From Bacillota bacterium (lineage in GTDB: Bacteria; Bacillota; Clostridia; Lachnospirales; Bianqueaceae): a stretch of 33,517 nt of DNA. Made by a program: the position numbers and the translations under genes. Where the stretch lies: NCBI GenBank assembly GCA_017442535.1, contig JAFRZL010000045.1:1-33517 (forward strand). Direction: 5' to 3'. The notes beneath the pieces are model-generated. The model was not told the origin of the DNA. It searched no databases and saw only the letters and a list, made by a program, of their open reading frames with translations. Positions 24,879-33,517 of this stretch are shown in pieces (position 1 is the stretch's first letter; each line of letters starts with the position of its first letter).

Positions 24879-26924
24879 TTGCAAAAGAAGTCCTTAATTG
24901 CGGCCATGTTGGCCATCATCCTATTATTCAGCTTCTGCGCCTGCACAGGTGGCACACCTTCATCAGGTGAAAGCGTGAATTCTACTCCGTCAGCAGTATC
25001 TGCTTCCGAGAGTGAGTCTTCCGCTCCTTCAGCCTCTTCTGTCCCTGAAAGCGACTCCTCTGTCCCCGAGCCTGAGCCTGCCGTGCCTTTGACTATCAGG
25101 CTCAGCTGCTTTGAGCGCATCGGTCAGCCGGAAGCTCTCTATCCGCTCGATGATGCCAGGGTCATCATCCAGTATGGCACCCTGGCGGACAGCGGCGTCC
25201 CCGGTGAAGAAATCTACGGTGTATTTCTGGCGCTGATCGATACGCAGGAAGATTCCATCCTGTATGAGGCCCCATCCCATCTCGACTGGGGCGAGACGAT
25301 TCTGGGCATCCGGGATAACGGCGAAATCGTTACCGCATATCCCTCCGCCGCTCGTCTCGGCTTCTACAAGCAGGATCTGACTTTCGACCGTGAGCTGCAG
25401 CTCCCGGACGAATTATCCGGTGCAAGCCCTATTTACGATCCTGTGGGCGATAGGCTGTATTACTGCACCTTGAATAAGCTTTATGAAGTAACGATCGATG
25501 GTGAAGTCAGCCTTGTAGCCGAATTCGGGGAATATGATTCGCTTTGTGCCTATGACCCCGCATCCGGAATCGCCTTTTATGAAACGCCCGATGAAGCCGC
25601 ACTCTATGGCAGCTCTCTTGTAGCGTATGATACCATGGACGGCAGCGTGCTCTATTCGGCGCCGACTTCGGCAAACGCATATTTTCTGCACGAAGAACAG
25701 CTTGCAACATGCTCTGAACGTCCCCTGCCCTCCTCGGAAGGCGTCATTAACAAAACCATTTTCACGCTCTTCGGTGAAGATCACAACCCGCAGAAGGCAT
25801 TCATTCTCAATAATAGATTTGGATTGGCCTGGCAGGAAGGTGCCGGATTGGCCTTTGGTTTAGATTATATCAGCCGTCCTGATAGCCTCGATCCATCCGT
25901 CCTGCCACTGTTTTTCGATTTCGATTCGGGGCTGGCTGCGGAAGTACCGCTTGAGAATCAGGACATTTTTGATTTCAAACACTGCTATCTGGACGATGGC
26001 AGATACCTGCTCGCCTCCTGTGCCAGCTCCCCGGATGCTAAAATAAGCGGCATGGGCTTAATCGAACTATATGTTATCAATACGGATAATCTGGATTTCA
26101 GCCGTGAAATCACGCCCGCCGAGCCGGATACCGACGAAAATAACCGCAAGCAGCTTGAAATCAACCGTCAGGCGCTGCGGGCCATGGCGGACGAAATCGA
26201 GCAGGAATTCGACATCACCATCATTCTGGGCGACGACTGCCTGAAGGCGGATCAACCCGATGGGCATTCCGCCCTCTCCACCGACGCCGTTATGCGCGAT
26301 GCTTCCTCAGAGGTCTCTGAAATGCTTTGTGAACTGCGCCGTCACCTTGCACTCTACCCCGACGGATTCTTTGAGACTTTCAAGGACAAAAACAGGGGCT
26401 GCGGGCTGCGAATCCTGGCGGTCTCGGAGCTCACTATGAATGCGCATGCATCGTTCGCCACATCCGCTGTATTCTACCGGTATTTTGACTGGTACAATAT
26501 CATGGCAGACGTCAATGAAATCATTTCGTCTACCAATACGCTGCCCCATGAACTGTGGCATGCTGTCGAGTCCAAGATCTGGGCGGAATACTTTGGCTCC
26601 TTTTACGATAGAAGCTGGGATAACCTGAATCCTGATGGATTTACGGGCTATTTCTATGATGTTGAAAACTATCAGCAAATGGCTGAGCCCTGGGAACGCT
26701 ATATCCTTGAAACCGGAGATGATCCCTATTTTGTCAGGTCATATTCTCTGGTAGACCCCAAGGAAGACCGCGCGACACTGATTGAACTTCTGTTTAATCA
26801 TTATTTCGGTGAAGATCCTGTTACTTCTGCCGAGGCCCTGGCATCCTGCCCTCACCTGAAGGCCAAGCTCGATTATATGGCGGAGCTGGTGCGCAAGGTC
26901 TTCGGGACTGTGTACTGGGAGTAA
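24879..26924 (+). CDS. Secreted lipoprotein with HELWH zinc-metallopeptidase motif
   Basis: The 681-residue protein starts at TTG with a lipoprotein signal (LLFSFCACTGG, likely lipidated Cys near 22-24) and a Ser/Pro/Glu linker to about residue 70. Residues from about 75 to 415 show repeated beta-rich segments like a propeller. The C-terminal part has an HExxH zinc motif, His557-Glu558-Leu-Trp-His561 in LPHELWHAVE, and downstream an EDRATLIE segment (Glu629-Asp630, Glu636) that may supply the third ligand as in gluzincin-like peptidases. It is probably a cell-surface peptidase; the substrate is unknown. It lies 32 bases after the rseC-like gene, probably in the same transcript, and is followed by a terminator. 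Confidence 0.82.
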   Translation: MQKKSLIAAMLAIILLFSFCACTGGTPSSGESVNSTPSAVSASESESSAPSASSVPESDSSVPEPEPAVPLTIRLSCFERIGQPEALYPLDDARVIIQYGTLADSGVPGEEIYGVFLALIDTQEDSILYEAPSHLDWGETILGIRDNGEIVTAYPSAARLGFYKQDLTFDRELQLPDELSGASPIYDPVGDRLYYCTLNKLYEVTIDGEVSLVAEFGEYDSLCAYDPASGIAFYETPDEAALYGSSLVAYDTMDGSVLYSAPTSANAYFLHEEQLATCSERPLPSSEGVINKTIFTLFGEDHNPQKAFILNNRFGLAWQEGAGLAFGLDYISRPDSLDPSVLPLFFDFDSGLAAEVPLENQDIFDFKHCYLDDGRYLLASCASSPDAKISGMGLIELYVINTDNLDFSREITPAEPDTDENNRKQLEINRQALRAMADEIEQEFDITIILGDDCLKADQPDGHSALSTDAVMRDASSEVSEMLCELRRHLALYPDGFFETFKDKNRGCGLRILAVSELTMNAHASFATSAVFYRYFDWYNIMADVNEIISSTNTLPHELWHAVESKIWAEYFGSFYDRSWDNLNPDGFTGYFYDVENYQQMAEPWERYILETGDDPYFVRSYSLVDPKEDRATLIELLFNHYFGEDPVTSAEALASCPHLKAKLDYMAELVRKVFGTVYWE

Positions 26925-26954
26925 TGGCGAGAGGCCAATTGATTGGAACATCAC

Positions 26955-27003
26955 AAAAGACCTCCCATCGTCAGCTGATTGGACTGACAGTGGGAGGTCT
27001 TTT
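26955..27003. terminator. Bidirectional terminator between the lipoprotein and immunity genes
   Basis: AAAAGACCTCCCA (26955-26967) pairs perfectly with 26991-27003, with an inner GTCAG/CTGAC stem. The A-run and T-run at the two ends allow termination of the plus-strand lipoprotein transcript, and of any minus-strand transcript of the toxin-immunity unit that reaches it. Confidence 0.88.
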
Positions 27004-27278
27004 CAGAGAGTTACGGGACAAAACATGTTGAATGGTAAATATCTATCATCATATTACAGCTGGTCGGAAGGGTTAATTCTCTTTTTTTACGTATTTGCCT
27101 TCAATACTCGACTAACCTTCACCACAATATTCTATTCTTAGCCAAGAATCATTCGCTCTCCTCTGTTAGAGACTACCGTACCAAGGCCTTACCGTGTACA
27201 CCAAAGCCGATGACTAAGCCGATGGTCTTGAGTATGTGCTTATAACCAATGGCCTGCCATAATATCATGATACAACCC
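27004..27278. other. AT-rich intergenic stretch with possible decayed coding sequence
   Basis: With the terminator before it, this makes about 350 bases without a supported gene. A minus-strand stretch free of stops (about 27180-27270, reading WQAIGYKHILKTIGLVIG and on) looks protein-like but has no start signal and is very short. It could be a remnant of an older toxin/immunity cassette or mobile element. No inverted-repeat pair or transposase was found. Confidence 0.35.
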
Positions 27279-27689
27279 CTACTCCTGATAGTTGTAAACA
27301 TCAAATCCAATCGTTGCACCCATCATCCCAGCAAATACAATGAAATCATTTTCAAATATGATAGAGGGAAAGCCTTCATAGACATCAATATCAAAAAGTA
27401 TATGCCATTCTGCATGATGTTTTTGTGCAAGTGTTTTTAAAAGATGAGCATCCTGAGGCAACAATTCCAACAAATTATGCACAATGTTTTCAAAAAAAAA
27501 GGTTTCATCATCAAGATCCGTCCATGCAGTCGATACTCCCCATTCATCATGTCCAAACGCACTTCCAGTGAACTTTTCATCATCACGTTTCTTAATCCAA
27601 TTTGGTATCATCTGGAGTTCCTCTGTGACAGCATCTGTGTCAATATGATTACCTATTAACGTTGCATGTGCTTGCATTTTCGCAATCAT
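27279..27689 (-). CDS. DUF4279-type immunity protein for the RHS toxin
   Basis: The 136-residue soluble protein resembles the DUF4279 family: an early strand followed by GNHIDTDAVTEELQMIPNW, a central W-T-D-L-D segment, and a C-terminal strand pair ending with GATIGFDVY. Members are frequent as immunity genes behind polymorphic toxins. The ATG at 27689 is chosen because GGAGG lies eight bases upstream; the toxin stop codon lies inside that spacing, so translation of toxin and immunity is coupled. Sequence composition is AT-rich like the toxin tip and unlike the RHS core. Family assignment is from pattern memory; the pairing is inferred from position. Confidence 0.75.
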   Translation of the reverse strand: MIAKMQAHATLIGNHIDTDAVTEELQMIPNWIKKRDDEKFTGSAFGHDEWGVSTAWTDLDDETFFFENIVHNLLELLPQDAHLLKTLAQKHHAEWHILFDIDVYEGFPSIIFENDFIVFAGMMGATIGFDVYNYQE

Positions 27690-27693
27690 TTCC

Positions 27694-30600
27694 TCATCCT
27701 CCAATATAATAGTCTGTTATTTCAATTAACGCTCTTGTGATTTTTTCAAATATACCTAGCTGTCCTGTGCCTTTATCCGCATATAAATCATATCGCTTAA
27801 CAGAAACTTTTTTGCCCAAATAGTCATGTTTTATTTGATGCGGATTTGTTCCCTGTTTGCTTAATTCTTTCTCGAGATACTTTTCATTAACCTTTTGCCA
27901 ATTTCTTTTGTTCGGATCTTTATCGTTATTAGGGGGGCCACTTGGAGGTGGGGACGCTGGCGTGCTAATCGATATTGCTTCTTGCTCTATTTTCGAAGTA
28001 TAGTTTTGCTCCAAAAAATAGCTGTCGGTTGTGTTTGAGCATTCAAATGCAAAACCAAACGAAATTATTGTCGTTACACATAATCCTCCCCAAAAAATGA
28101 TATCTCCAACAGGCAATGGCCCATCTATTAATCCGAGCCACCAAAACCATGTTTCCCACCATACAATTGCTTCTGCCTCTTTTCCATTCTTGTCAAACAA
28201 CAAAATCGGGTTGCTAAAACAATATTGATACGGATTGCAAATAAACAAGTATCCCGTTGAAATACATAATTCACTTATTTCATCCGCATTCAGGAACCTC
28301 TTCATCACCGGATCATAGTACCGGCTCTGCAGATAGTAGAACCCCGTCTCGGAATCGTAGTAGTATCCTCTGTATCTTAACGGGTTCAAATTGCCGATGT
28401 GAGTAGTGCTCGTGATCGCATTCCCGCTTGCGTCTGTCACAGACAAAACTTTACCCCATGCACTGTAGGTGTATTTCGCAACTACATTGCTACTCGCATC
28501 GTAGATCTCTACGATATCTCCGAAGATATTTCTGCCATAGTAATACTTGCTGCTTGTCCCTCCGGATGTGACCTTGACGGATACCGCTTGTCCGGATTCG
28601 TCATAGTAGAAATCCATATACGTCCCACTACGGTTGTCACGGATGATCCGGTCTCCATCCCAGAAGTACCTGGTCCAGGTGTTCCCGACCTTTTTGCCGG
28701 TTCTCAGTCCGTCCACGTTGTAGAGATATTCTATGGTTACTCCTCCCGTAGTAACCGTATTCAATCTGCGACCCTCTATCCATGTAAAAGTATACGCCTG
28801 TCCGTTATTGTATGTCAAGGGGTTCCCGGCATTATCATAAGTGATATTCTGGCCGTTATACTGGGTCAGGAGATCTCCCCAGTTAGAGGAATAACTGTAT
28901 GTTGCTATGGTTGTCGTTGTTCCGCCGGACGGCTTCTTCTGCACGGACGTAATGTTACCCATTGGGTCATAATTATAAGTGTAGGTGATATTGTCCGTCC
29001 CTTTTTCGGTCTTCAGGTGGTTCATCGAGTCATAAGTGTAGACAGCTATGGTTGTTGTGCCCTTCTTGATCTGGGTGATGTTGCCGTTATCGTCATAACT
29101 ATACTTGTAAGAGGTATTGCTTCCGAGCAGTGTCTCGGACACAATACGGTTTCCTGTCCGGTTGGTCGCTACTGTCTCATAGACATAAGAGTTTCCGCTC
29201 AAGGTAGTGTTTCCACTCTTGATCCTCTTCTCCGTCACCCTTTCCAGGTTGTCATAGACATAGCTGATCTTTTCACTGTTCGGGAGCGTCATCTCATCCG
29301 GCAGGCTGCTGTCCGTCTTATAGGTCAGGGTGTAGTTGTGGTGGGTGCTGCTTCCGATCGAGGTGTTTCTGCTGCTGACCCGTCCCGCACCGTCATAGCT
29401 GACAGCGCCGGTAAGCGTGACCGCTCCCATGCTTCCGAGGGATGGCTGCGCGGATGTCCAGCCGGTCAGTCGGCCGATCCGGTCATATTCGTAAGTCATG
29501 TTATAGCCGTAGACATGATCGGTAAGGCCTGAGAGCAGATTGTCATTGTTGTAAGAGTAAGTCGCTCTGTTACTTCCATTCAGCTGAACAGTCTGTATCC
29601 GTTCCTGGTTGTCATAGACATAACTGTAGTAGGCGCCGTTACCGTACGTCATCCTGTTCAGTTTGCCGTTCTTGTTATTGTAGGTATACTGCGCCAGAGT
29701 ATACGCAGAACTGCTTCCGCTTGCTCCGGAGACGCCGATTGCGGTCACATTTCCATAGTAATCATAGTTGAAATAGTACTTGCTGGTGTTGGTCTGGATC
29801 GTGTCCATCCGGTCATGCAAATAGGTGTACTGCACTCTGGATTCAGTACTGTCGAGTATCCCGTCCTTATTCGCGTCAAGCCATACCGAAGCAAGCCTTT
29901 CTTTGGTATCATAAGCATAGGCCTGTCTGTTATTCTTCGGATCCTGGACATAGTTCAGAAGTCCGGTTGTTGTGTCTGTACTGTAAGTAGTGGTCTTGTT
30001 AGAAGCATCCGTGACCGTGCTCAGGAATCGTCCGCTTTCGGTATAGCTCGCCTCAGTCCGGATCTTCATCGAGTCATGACTGTTCGATCCTTCCGCCCCG
30101 ATGACGTTGCCGTAAGCGTCCCTGGTATAGGTGATCTTAACACCGGCCTTGTTGGTCACGGTCTGGACAAGGTGCGTGTTTCCTTGATACGTGTAGGTGT
30201 ATTCGTCCCCGTCGGGCAGTGTTTCTTTGGTCAGATCCGTCCCCGTATAGACCAGGGATTCCTGGGTTCCGTCTTCGGCCTTAATACTCACCAGGTTGCC
30301 GTTGGAGTCATATTTCCAGGTGGGAGATGGTTCCTTCACCAGCCGGATGTTGTCGAAATAAGCGACATTTGGCTGATAGTCAAACCGGATACCCAGAGCA
30401 ATGGTTTTAACAGTCTTGGTCGGCTGCTTGGGGACGATGCCGATACAGTTATACTGCCACACCCATACGTCCGTATTGAACTTGCAGTAATGTCTCTCCA
30501 CGGTATTATCGGTATAGGTTATTACTGCTCTGATCTCAAAGCTCTGGTTCAGGTTATCGCTGCTCTTCTTGGGAACGCCCATTGCCTTGGCCCAGCCTGA

Positions 30601-33517
30601 CAGGGTATAGGTTGTGGTGCCCGGTTCATTCAGCGTAATCGTCTGCTGAGCGGAGCGGAGATCGGTGTGATCTCCCACAATCTTCAACACCTTATTGCCG
30701 GTATCATTGGGCAGAGACACCATGGAAGTGCCGATATAGCATGTCCATCCTGTTCCGCCATTGCATCCTCCGTCTGCGGCAAGGTTATTGGCGGTTATGT
30801 CTCCGGACGTAGCCCATCCTCCCGTATAGCTCGACTGTACGGTCTTGTTCTTGTTGCGGAACGAATCCGCTCCGTTGTCATAAACGCCGGCACTGGCGGA
30901 CATGATCTGTTTGGGAAGCTTGCTGGGATTAGCGGCTGTATCCACTATGTTGGAATAAGTGCAGACGGTACGTCCCCAGTTGTCCATCACATAGGTGTCG
31001 GTTATGTCGTCAGCGTTGTTGTAGGTATCGTCTTTTCCGCTCGTCCGGAAGATCGTTGTCTTATGTCCGGTATAGGTGATGCCTAAGGTCTGGCCTGTGT
31101 AAGTCGTGCTGCTGCCAAAGTCATAACCATACTCCACTACCTTGCTGACCCGTCCCTTGATCCTCACATCCGGGTCATAGCTGTAAGCGAGTTTCCGCAT
31201 GGTATTGGCGTCTTTGACGTTAGTCAGATACCCATCGCTGTCATAGTAAAAAGTCGTCGTTGTGCCTTTGGAATGAACAATCTTTCGCAGGTACGCCGTT
31301 GTTCCCAGAGTCGACAGATTGCTGCCGCTGACCAGTGTCCCTGACGGTGTGGATGAGTAATAATACGTGATCGTATCCGTCGTATCCAGTGCGTCCGTCA
31401 TCTTGGACAGATAGTTGTTCACATAGATGAAGGTAAAGATATCCCGGAAGGCGGATTCACCCGCGTTACACTCCTGTATCTTGGTGAGACGATTGCTGCT
31501 GTAGACATACTTCTTCTGATTTCCCAGCGAATCGGTGACCACGGTCAGTCTGCCCGTGCTGTCAAAGCTCTTGGTGTTTCCGTAATCATCCGACATGGTA
31601 TACGTGTTATTACTGTTCTTGGTGACCGTCAGATGTAATCCATCTTCGCTCTCAAAAGCAGGGGTACTGTTCTGGTTATAGTAATAGTGCTCCGTCCCGT
31701 CGGAATCCGTATGGACATAATACGTGACATTGCTGATCGTAGTGGTGATGACAGTCTCCTGTACGTTAAGACGCCACCCCGCGCCGGTCTTCATGGCGCT
31801 GTAATCCACCGTCATGGCGTTCCCGGTTGTAAAGTTCTTGCCGGCAAGATATCCTGAATAGACATGACCCACCGATACCGGCAGTACATTCCCGATACTC
31901 GTCATGTCTCCGTGGACATAAGTGAGATTCCCTGTAAAGTCATTGACATAGCCGGTTCCGGATGCTCCCAGAGACTGGTTATGATAGGTCCAGTAGCCTT
32001 CCAGGCCTTTCGCGTCTCTGTAAGTCACAAGGATCGCGGGCTGGGTATTGGTCCCGGTATGGTTGGAACTGCCGAACATGACGTGGGCTCTGGTAGTAGA
32101 CGCATTACTGCTGTTATACTCTACCGCGGGATAGATGGCTACGCCGTAATTAGACTTGCTTCCCGCGTACCAGTCCTGCACCAAAGACGTTATGTCCAGA
32201 TAGACATAACTCGCGTTAGTGGATGAATTCACGACGACATAATCCAGCACATCGCTTCCGATGGAGGGCTGGTTGTTCCAGGTCGTATTATACAGGTCCC
32301 AGTCATCGTTGATCTCACGGATACCGAGATACATGTTCTCCGATCCGCTGTAGCAGGAATAGCCGCCTACGAACTGATAAAGACGTAATTGACTATTGGT
32401 AACGATACAGGCAGGAGGCAATGTCGGCAGTGGATTATAGCCCCAGTAGGAGCGGATTCTGCCGTGACTCTGATAGCTCGACCAGCCCGCGTTAAGGGCG
32501 GTATCGGTGTTATAAGTAGTCGTAGGCGTTCCCTCTATCACCATCGTATCGAAAGCATAAGCGTATTCGCTCTCCAGGATCGTGGGATCGATCTGGATGG
32601 GCCAGACACGAGAGGAATCGTTGATCCAGTCAGCGGAAGCGACAATGCGGAGACGGTAAGTAAAAGCTTCCGGATCAGAAGAGGACTCAGAACGCAAAGA
32701 TCCTGAAGACATACGTTCTTCTTCGGATATCTCTTCAAGTTCATAGTGAACATCCCCATAGGCACCAAACTCAGAGGAATCCTTGAGATACGGGGACGGA
32801 ATCAGATACTTAACGGACATATCCTGTCCGTCTTCGTTAAACTGTCCCTCAAGGGATGGATCATAGACTTCAATATCTCCCTGCTCGGTCAGACGGGCCT
32901 GGAGGCCGTTAAGGCTCAGCAGGAATACATAGACATAACTATCTGACGGTTCATGGATCCAGATGCTTTCCTTTACCGTAGTGCCGCAGAGTTCATACTG
33001 CAGATCTGTCCCGGGGATTATGTCGTGATAGATCAGGCCGGACGCAATGTTCTGGAGGGTAGAGAGCTCTTCCAGTCTGGTTGTCGTCTTCAGTTCGGGG
33101 GCAAACAGGGACGGATCCATCAGTTCGGCGGAGGCATTAAAAGTATTGGCTGGATCAGACATTATGTCTTCGGACATAGCTTCCGGATCCGTAGTATCCA
33201 TAGTCAGCAGGCTCATCTCGATCCTGTAATCACCTTTTTCGTAATGATACAGCAGACCATCGGATAATGTCTCAGGAAAGAAGACTCTCCTGTCGCCATT
33301 AAGGTTTTGATAACCATGAATGGGGGCCTGCCCCTCTTTTGAGCAAACAAAATCCGCCTCAGTAAGGCGGTTATCAATGGGCTGCCAGTTTCCGTTTTCA
33401 TCCGCATAGTGAACCGTGATGCCATAGGTGGCCACAGTGTGAGAACCATCCTCCATCAGGAAGGTCTTGGAGTTGGCGGATCTCAGGCCAGGTTCTTCTT
33501 CCAGAGCATCGGTATCG
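27694..33517 (-). CDS. RHS/YD-repeat polymorphic toxin (N-terminus outside window)
   Basis: The visible 1940 residues are open to the right edge; the ATG at 33456 is not the true start, because the frame continues upstream without a stop and still reads like the family. In order, the protein has a wall-associated N-terminal region (GNWQPIDNRL), a DNRLRE-like beta domain (about 32030-32560), many YD repeats (YDxxGNxxS/T), a carbohydrate-binding-like insertion (about 30335-30790), more YD repeats, the RHS core end (GYYYDSETGFYYLQSRYYDP, then FLNADE at about 28275-28300), a hydrophobic pre-toxin segment (about 28050-28190), a Pro-rich linker and a toxin tip. The tip (NPHQIKHDYLG, then RYDLYADKGTGQLG) resembles the polymorphic toxin type 33 group. 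The effector activity is not known. An immunity gene follows directly. Confidence 0.92.
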   Translation of the reverse strand, partial: DTDALEEEPGLRSANSKTFLMEDGSHTVATYGITVHYADENGNWQPIDNRLTEADFVCSKEGQAPIHGYQNLNGDRRVFFPETLSDGLLYHYEKGDYRIEMSLLTMDTTDPEAMSEDIMSDPANTFNASAELMDPSLFAPELKTTTRLEELSTLQNIASGLIYHDIIPGTDLQYELCGTTVKESIWIHEPSDSYVYVFLLSLNGLQARLTEQGDIEVYDPSLEGQFNEDGQDMSVKYLIPSPYLKDSSEFGAYGDVHYELEEISEEERMSSGSLRSESSSDPEAFTYRLRIVASADWINDSSRVWPIQIDPTILESEYAYAFDTMVIEGTPTTTYNTDTALNAGWSSYQSHGRIRSYWGYNPLPTLPPACIVTNSQLRLYQFVGGYSCYSGSENMYLGIREINDDWDLYNTTWNNQPSIGSDVLDYVVVNSSTNASYVYLDITSLVQDWYAGSKSNYGVAIYPAVEYNSSNASTTRAHVMFGSSNHTGTNTQPAILVTYRDAKGLEGYWTYHNQSLGASGTGYVNDFTGNLTYVHGDMTSIGNVLPVSVGHVYSGYLAGKNFTTGNAMTVDYSAMKTGAGWRLNVQETVITTTISNVTYYVHTDSDGTEHYYYNQNSTPAFESEDGLHLTVTKNSNNTYTMSDDYGNTKSFDSTGRLTVVTDSLGNQKKYVYSSNRLTKIQECNAGESAFRDIFTFIYVNNYLSKMTDALDTTDTITYYYSSTPSGTLVSGSNLSTLGTTAYLRKIVHSKGTTTTFYYDSDGYLTNVKDANTMRKLAYSYDPDVRIKGRVSKVVEYGYDFGSSTTYTGQTLGITYTGHKTTIFRTSGKDDTYNNADDITDTYVMDNWGRTVCTYSNIVDTAANPSKLPKQIMSASAGVYDNGADSFRNKNKTVQSSYTGGWATSGDITANNLAADGGCNGGTGWTCYIGTSMVSLPNDTGNKVLKIVGDHTDLRSAQQTITLNEPGTTTYTLSGWAKAMGVPKKSSDNLNQSFEIRAVITYTDNTVERHYCKFNTDVWVWQYNCIGIVPKQPTKTVKTIALGIRFDYQPNVAYFDNIRLVKEPSPTWKYDSNGNLVSIKAEDGTQESLVYTGTDLTKETLPDGDEYTYTYQGNTHLVQTVTNKAGVKITYTRDAYGNVIGAEGSNSHDSMKIRTEASYTESGRFLSTVTDASNKTTTYSTDTTTGLLNYVQDPKNNRQAYAYDTKERLASVWLDANKDGILDSTESRVQYTYLHDRMDTIQTNTSKYYFNYDYYGNVTAIGVSGASGSSSAYTLAQYTYNNKNGKLNRMTYGNGAYYSYVYDNQERIQTVQLNGSNRATYSYNNDNLLSGLTDHVYGYNMTYEYDRIGRLTGWTSAQPSLGSMGAVTLTGAVSYDGAGRVSSRNTSIGSSTHHNYTLTYKTDSSLPDEMTLPNSEKISYVYDNLERVTEKRIKSGNTTLSGNSYVYETVATNRTGNRIVSETLLGSNTSYKYSYDDNGNITQIKKGTTTIAVYTYDSMNHLKTEKGTDNITYTYNYDPMGNITSVQKKPSGGTTTTIATYSYSSNWGDLLTQYNGQNITYDNAGNPLTYNNGQAYTFTWIEGRRLNTVTTGGVTIEYLYNVDGLRTGKKVGNTWTRYFWDGDRIIRDNRSGTYMDFYYDESGQAVSVKVTSGGTSSKYYYGRNIFGDIVEIYDASSNVVAKYTYSAWGKVLSVTDASGNAITSTTHIGNLNPLRYRGYYYDSETGFYYLQSRYYDPVMKRFLNADEISELCISTGYLFICNPYQYCFSNPILLFDKNGKEAEAIVWWETWFWWLGLIDGPLPVGDIIFWGGLCVTTIISFGFAFECSNTTDSYFLEQNYTSKIEQEAISISTPASPPPSGPPNNDKDPNKRNWQKVNEKYLEKELSKQGTNPHQIKHDYLGKKVSVKRYDLYADKGTGQLGIFEKITRALIEITDYYIGG
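27698..27702 (-). promoter_or_regulatory. Ribosome binding site of the immunity gene inside the toxin 3-prime end
   Basis: GGAGG encodes the last two toxin glycine codons and lies eight bases before the immunity ATG, with the toxin TGA (27694-27696) in between. It decides the immunity start over the upstream TTG at 27704. Confidence 0.82.

Noticed and set aside
27004..27060. Insertion-sequence end at GAGTTACGGGACAAAA
   Set aside because: No matching inverted repeat, target duplication or transposase was found in the window.
28399..29532. Plus-strand frame of 377 codons within the RHS gene
   Set aside because: It is the complement of YD repeats. The regular pattern comes from the repeats on the other strand.

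Overview
The window looks like a chromosomal segment of a low-to-moderate GC Clostridia member, most likely a Lachnospiraceae-type anaerobe. This is inferred from the gene families (Rex, DUF5721, RseC-like protein, a cytosolic GH78 rhamnosidase, a wall-type RHS toxin), the strong AGGAGG ribosome binding sites and the sigma-A style promoters. No rRNA, tRNA, CRISPR array or intact insertion sequence is visible. The backbone is housekeeping. Accessory material lies at the left edge, around 4.3-6.9 kb, and from about 24.9 kb to the right edge.

Layout. Bases 1-285 hold a tandem array of nine copies of a 16-base palindrome on an almost strict 32-base period, followed by a strong hairpin terminator. 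Next, on the minus strand, is a degV-trkA-trkH operon for potassium uptake with its own promoter. A second minus-strand unit (4.3-6.3 kb) has a broken secreted-protein gene coupled by an ATGA overlap to a membrane protein built from two copies of the same domain. From 6.3 to 6.95 kb there is little coding signal, but a promoter and a terminator there delimit a candidate small RNA of about 115 nt. The plus-strand operon DUF5721-htpG-trpS follows and ends in a classic terminator.

From 24.2 kb back to 10.5 kb the minus strand carries one tightly packed run: rex, thrC, queA, yfhO-like, gtrA-like, tadA, ppx, ppk, a double-ACT protein, a small membrane protein and a GH78 rhamnosidase. The first ten genes overlap or lie within 3 bases of each other. 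The only clear promoter is in front of rex, where a Rex-like palindrome covers the -35 element. This suggests that redox state may influence polyphosphate metabolism, threonine synthesis and tRNA modification genes together.

Divergently from rex, on the plus strand, lie an RseC-family membrane protein and a TTG-initiated lipoprotein with an HELWH metallopeptidase motif, closed by a bidirectional terminator. The right end is a minus-strand RHS/YD-repeat polymorphic toxin whose N-terminus lies beyond the window. Its AT-rich C-terminal tip is coupled to a DUF4279-type immunity gene.

The observations most worth a second look are the phased palindrome array, the free-standing candidate sRNA, the Rex-controlled gene train, the RHS tip/immunity cassette and the internally duplicated membrane protein. 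All family assignments are from reading the sequence and memory of the families; no database search was run.
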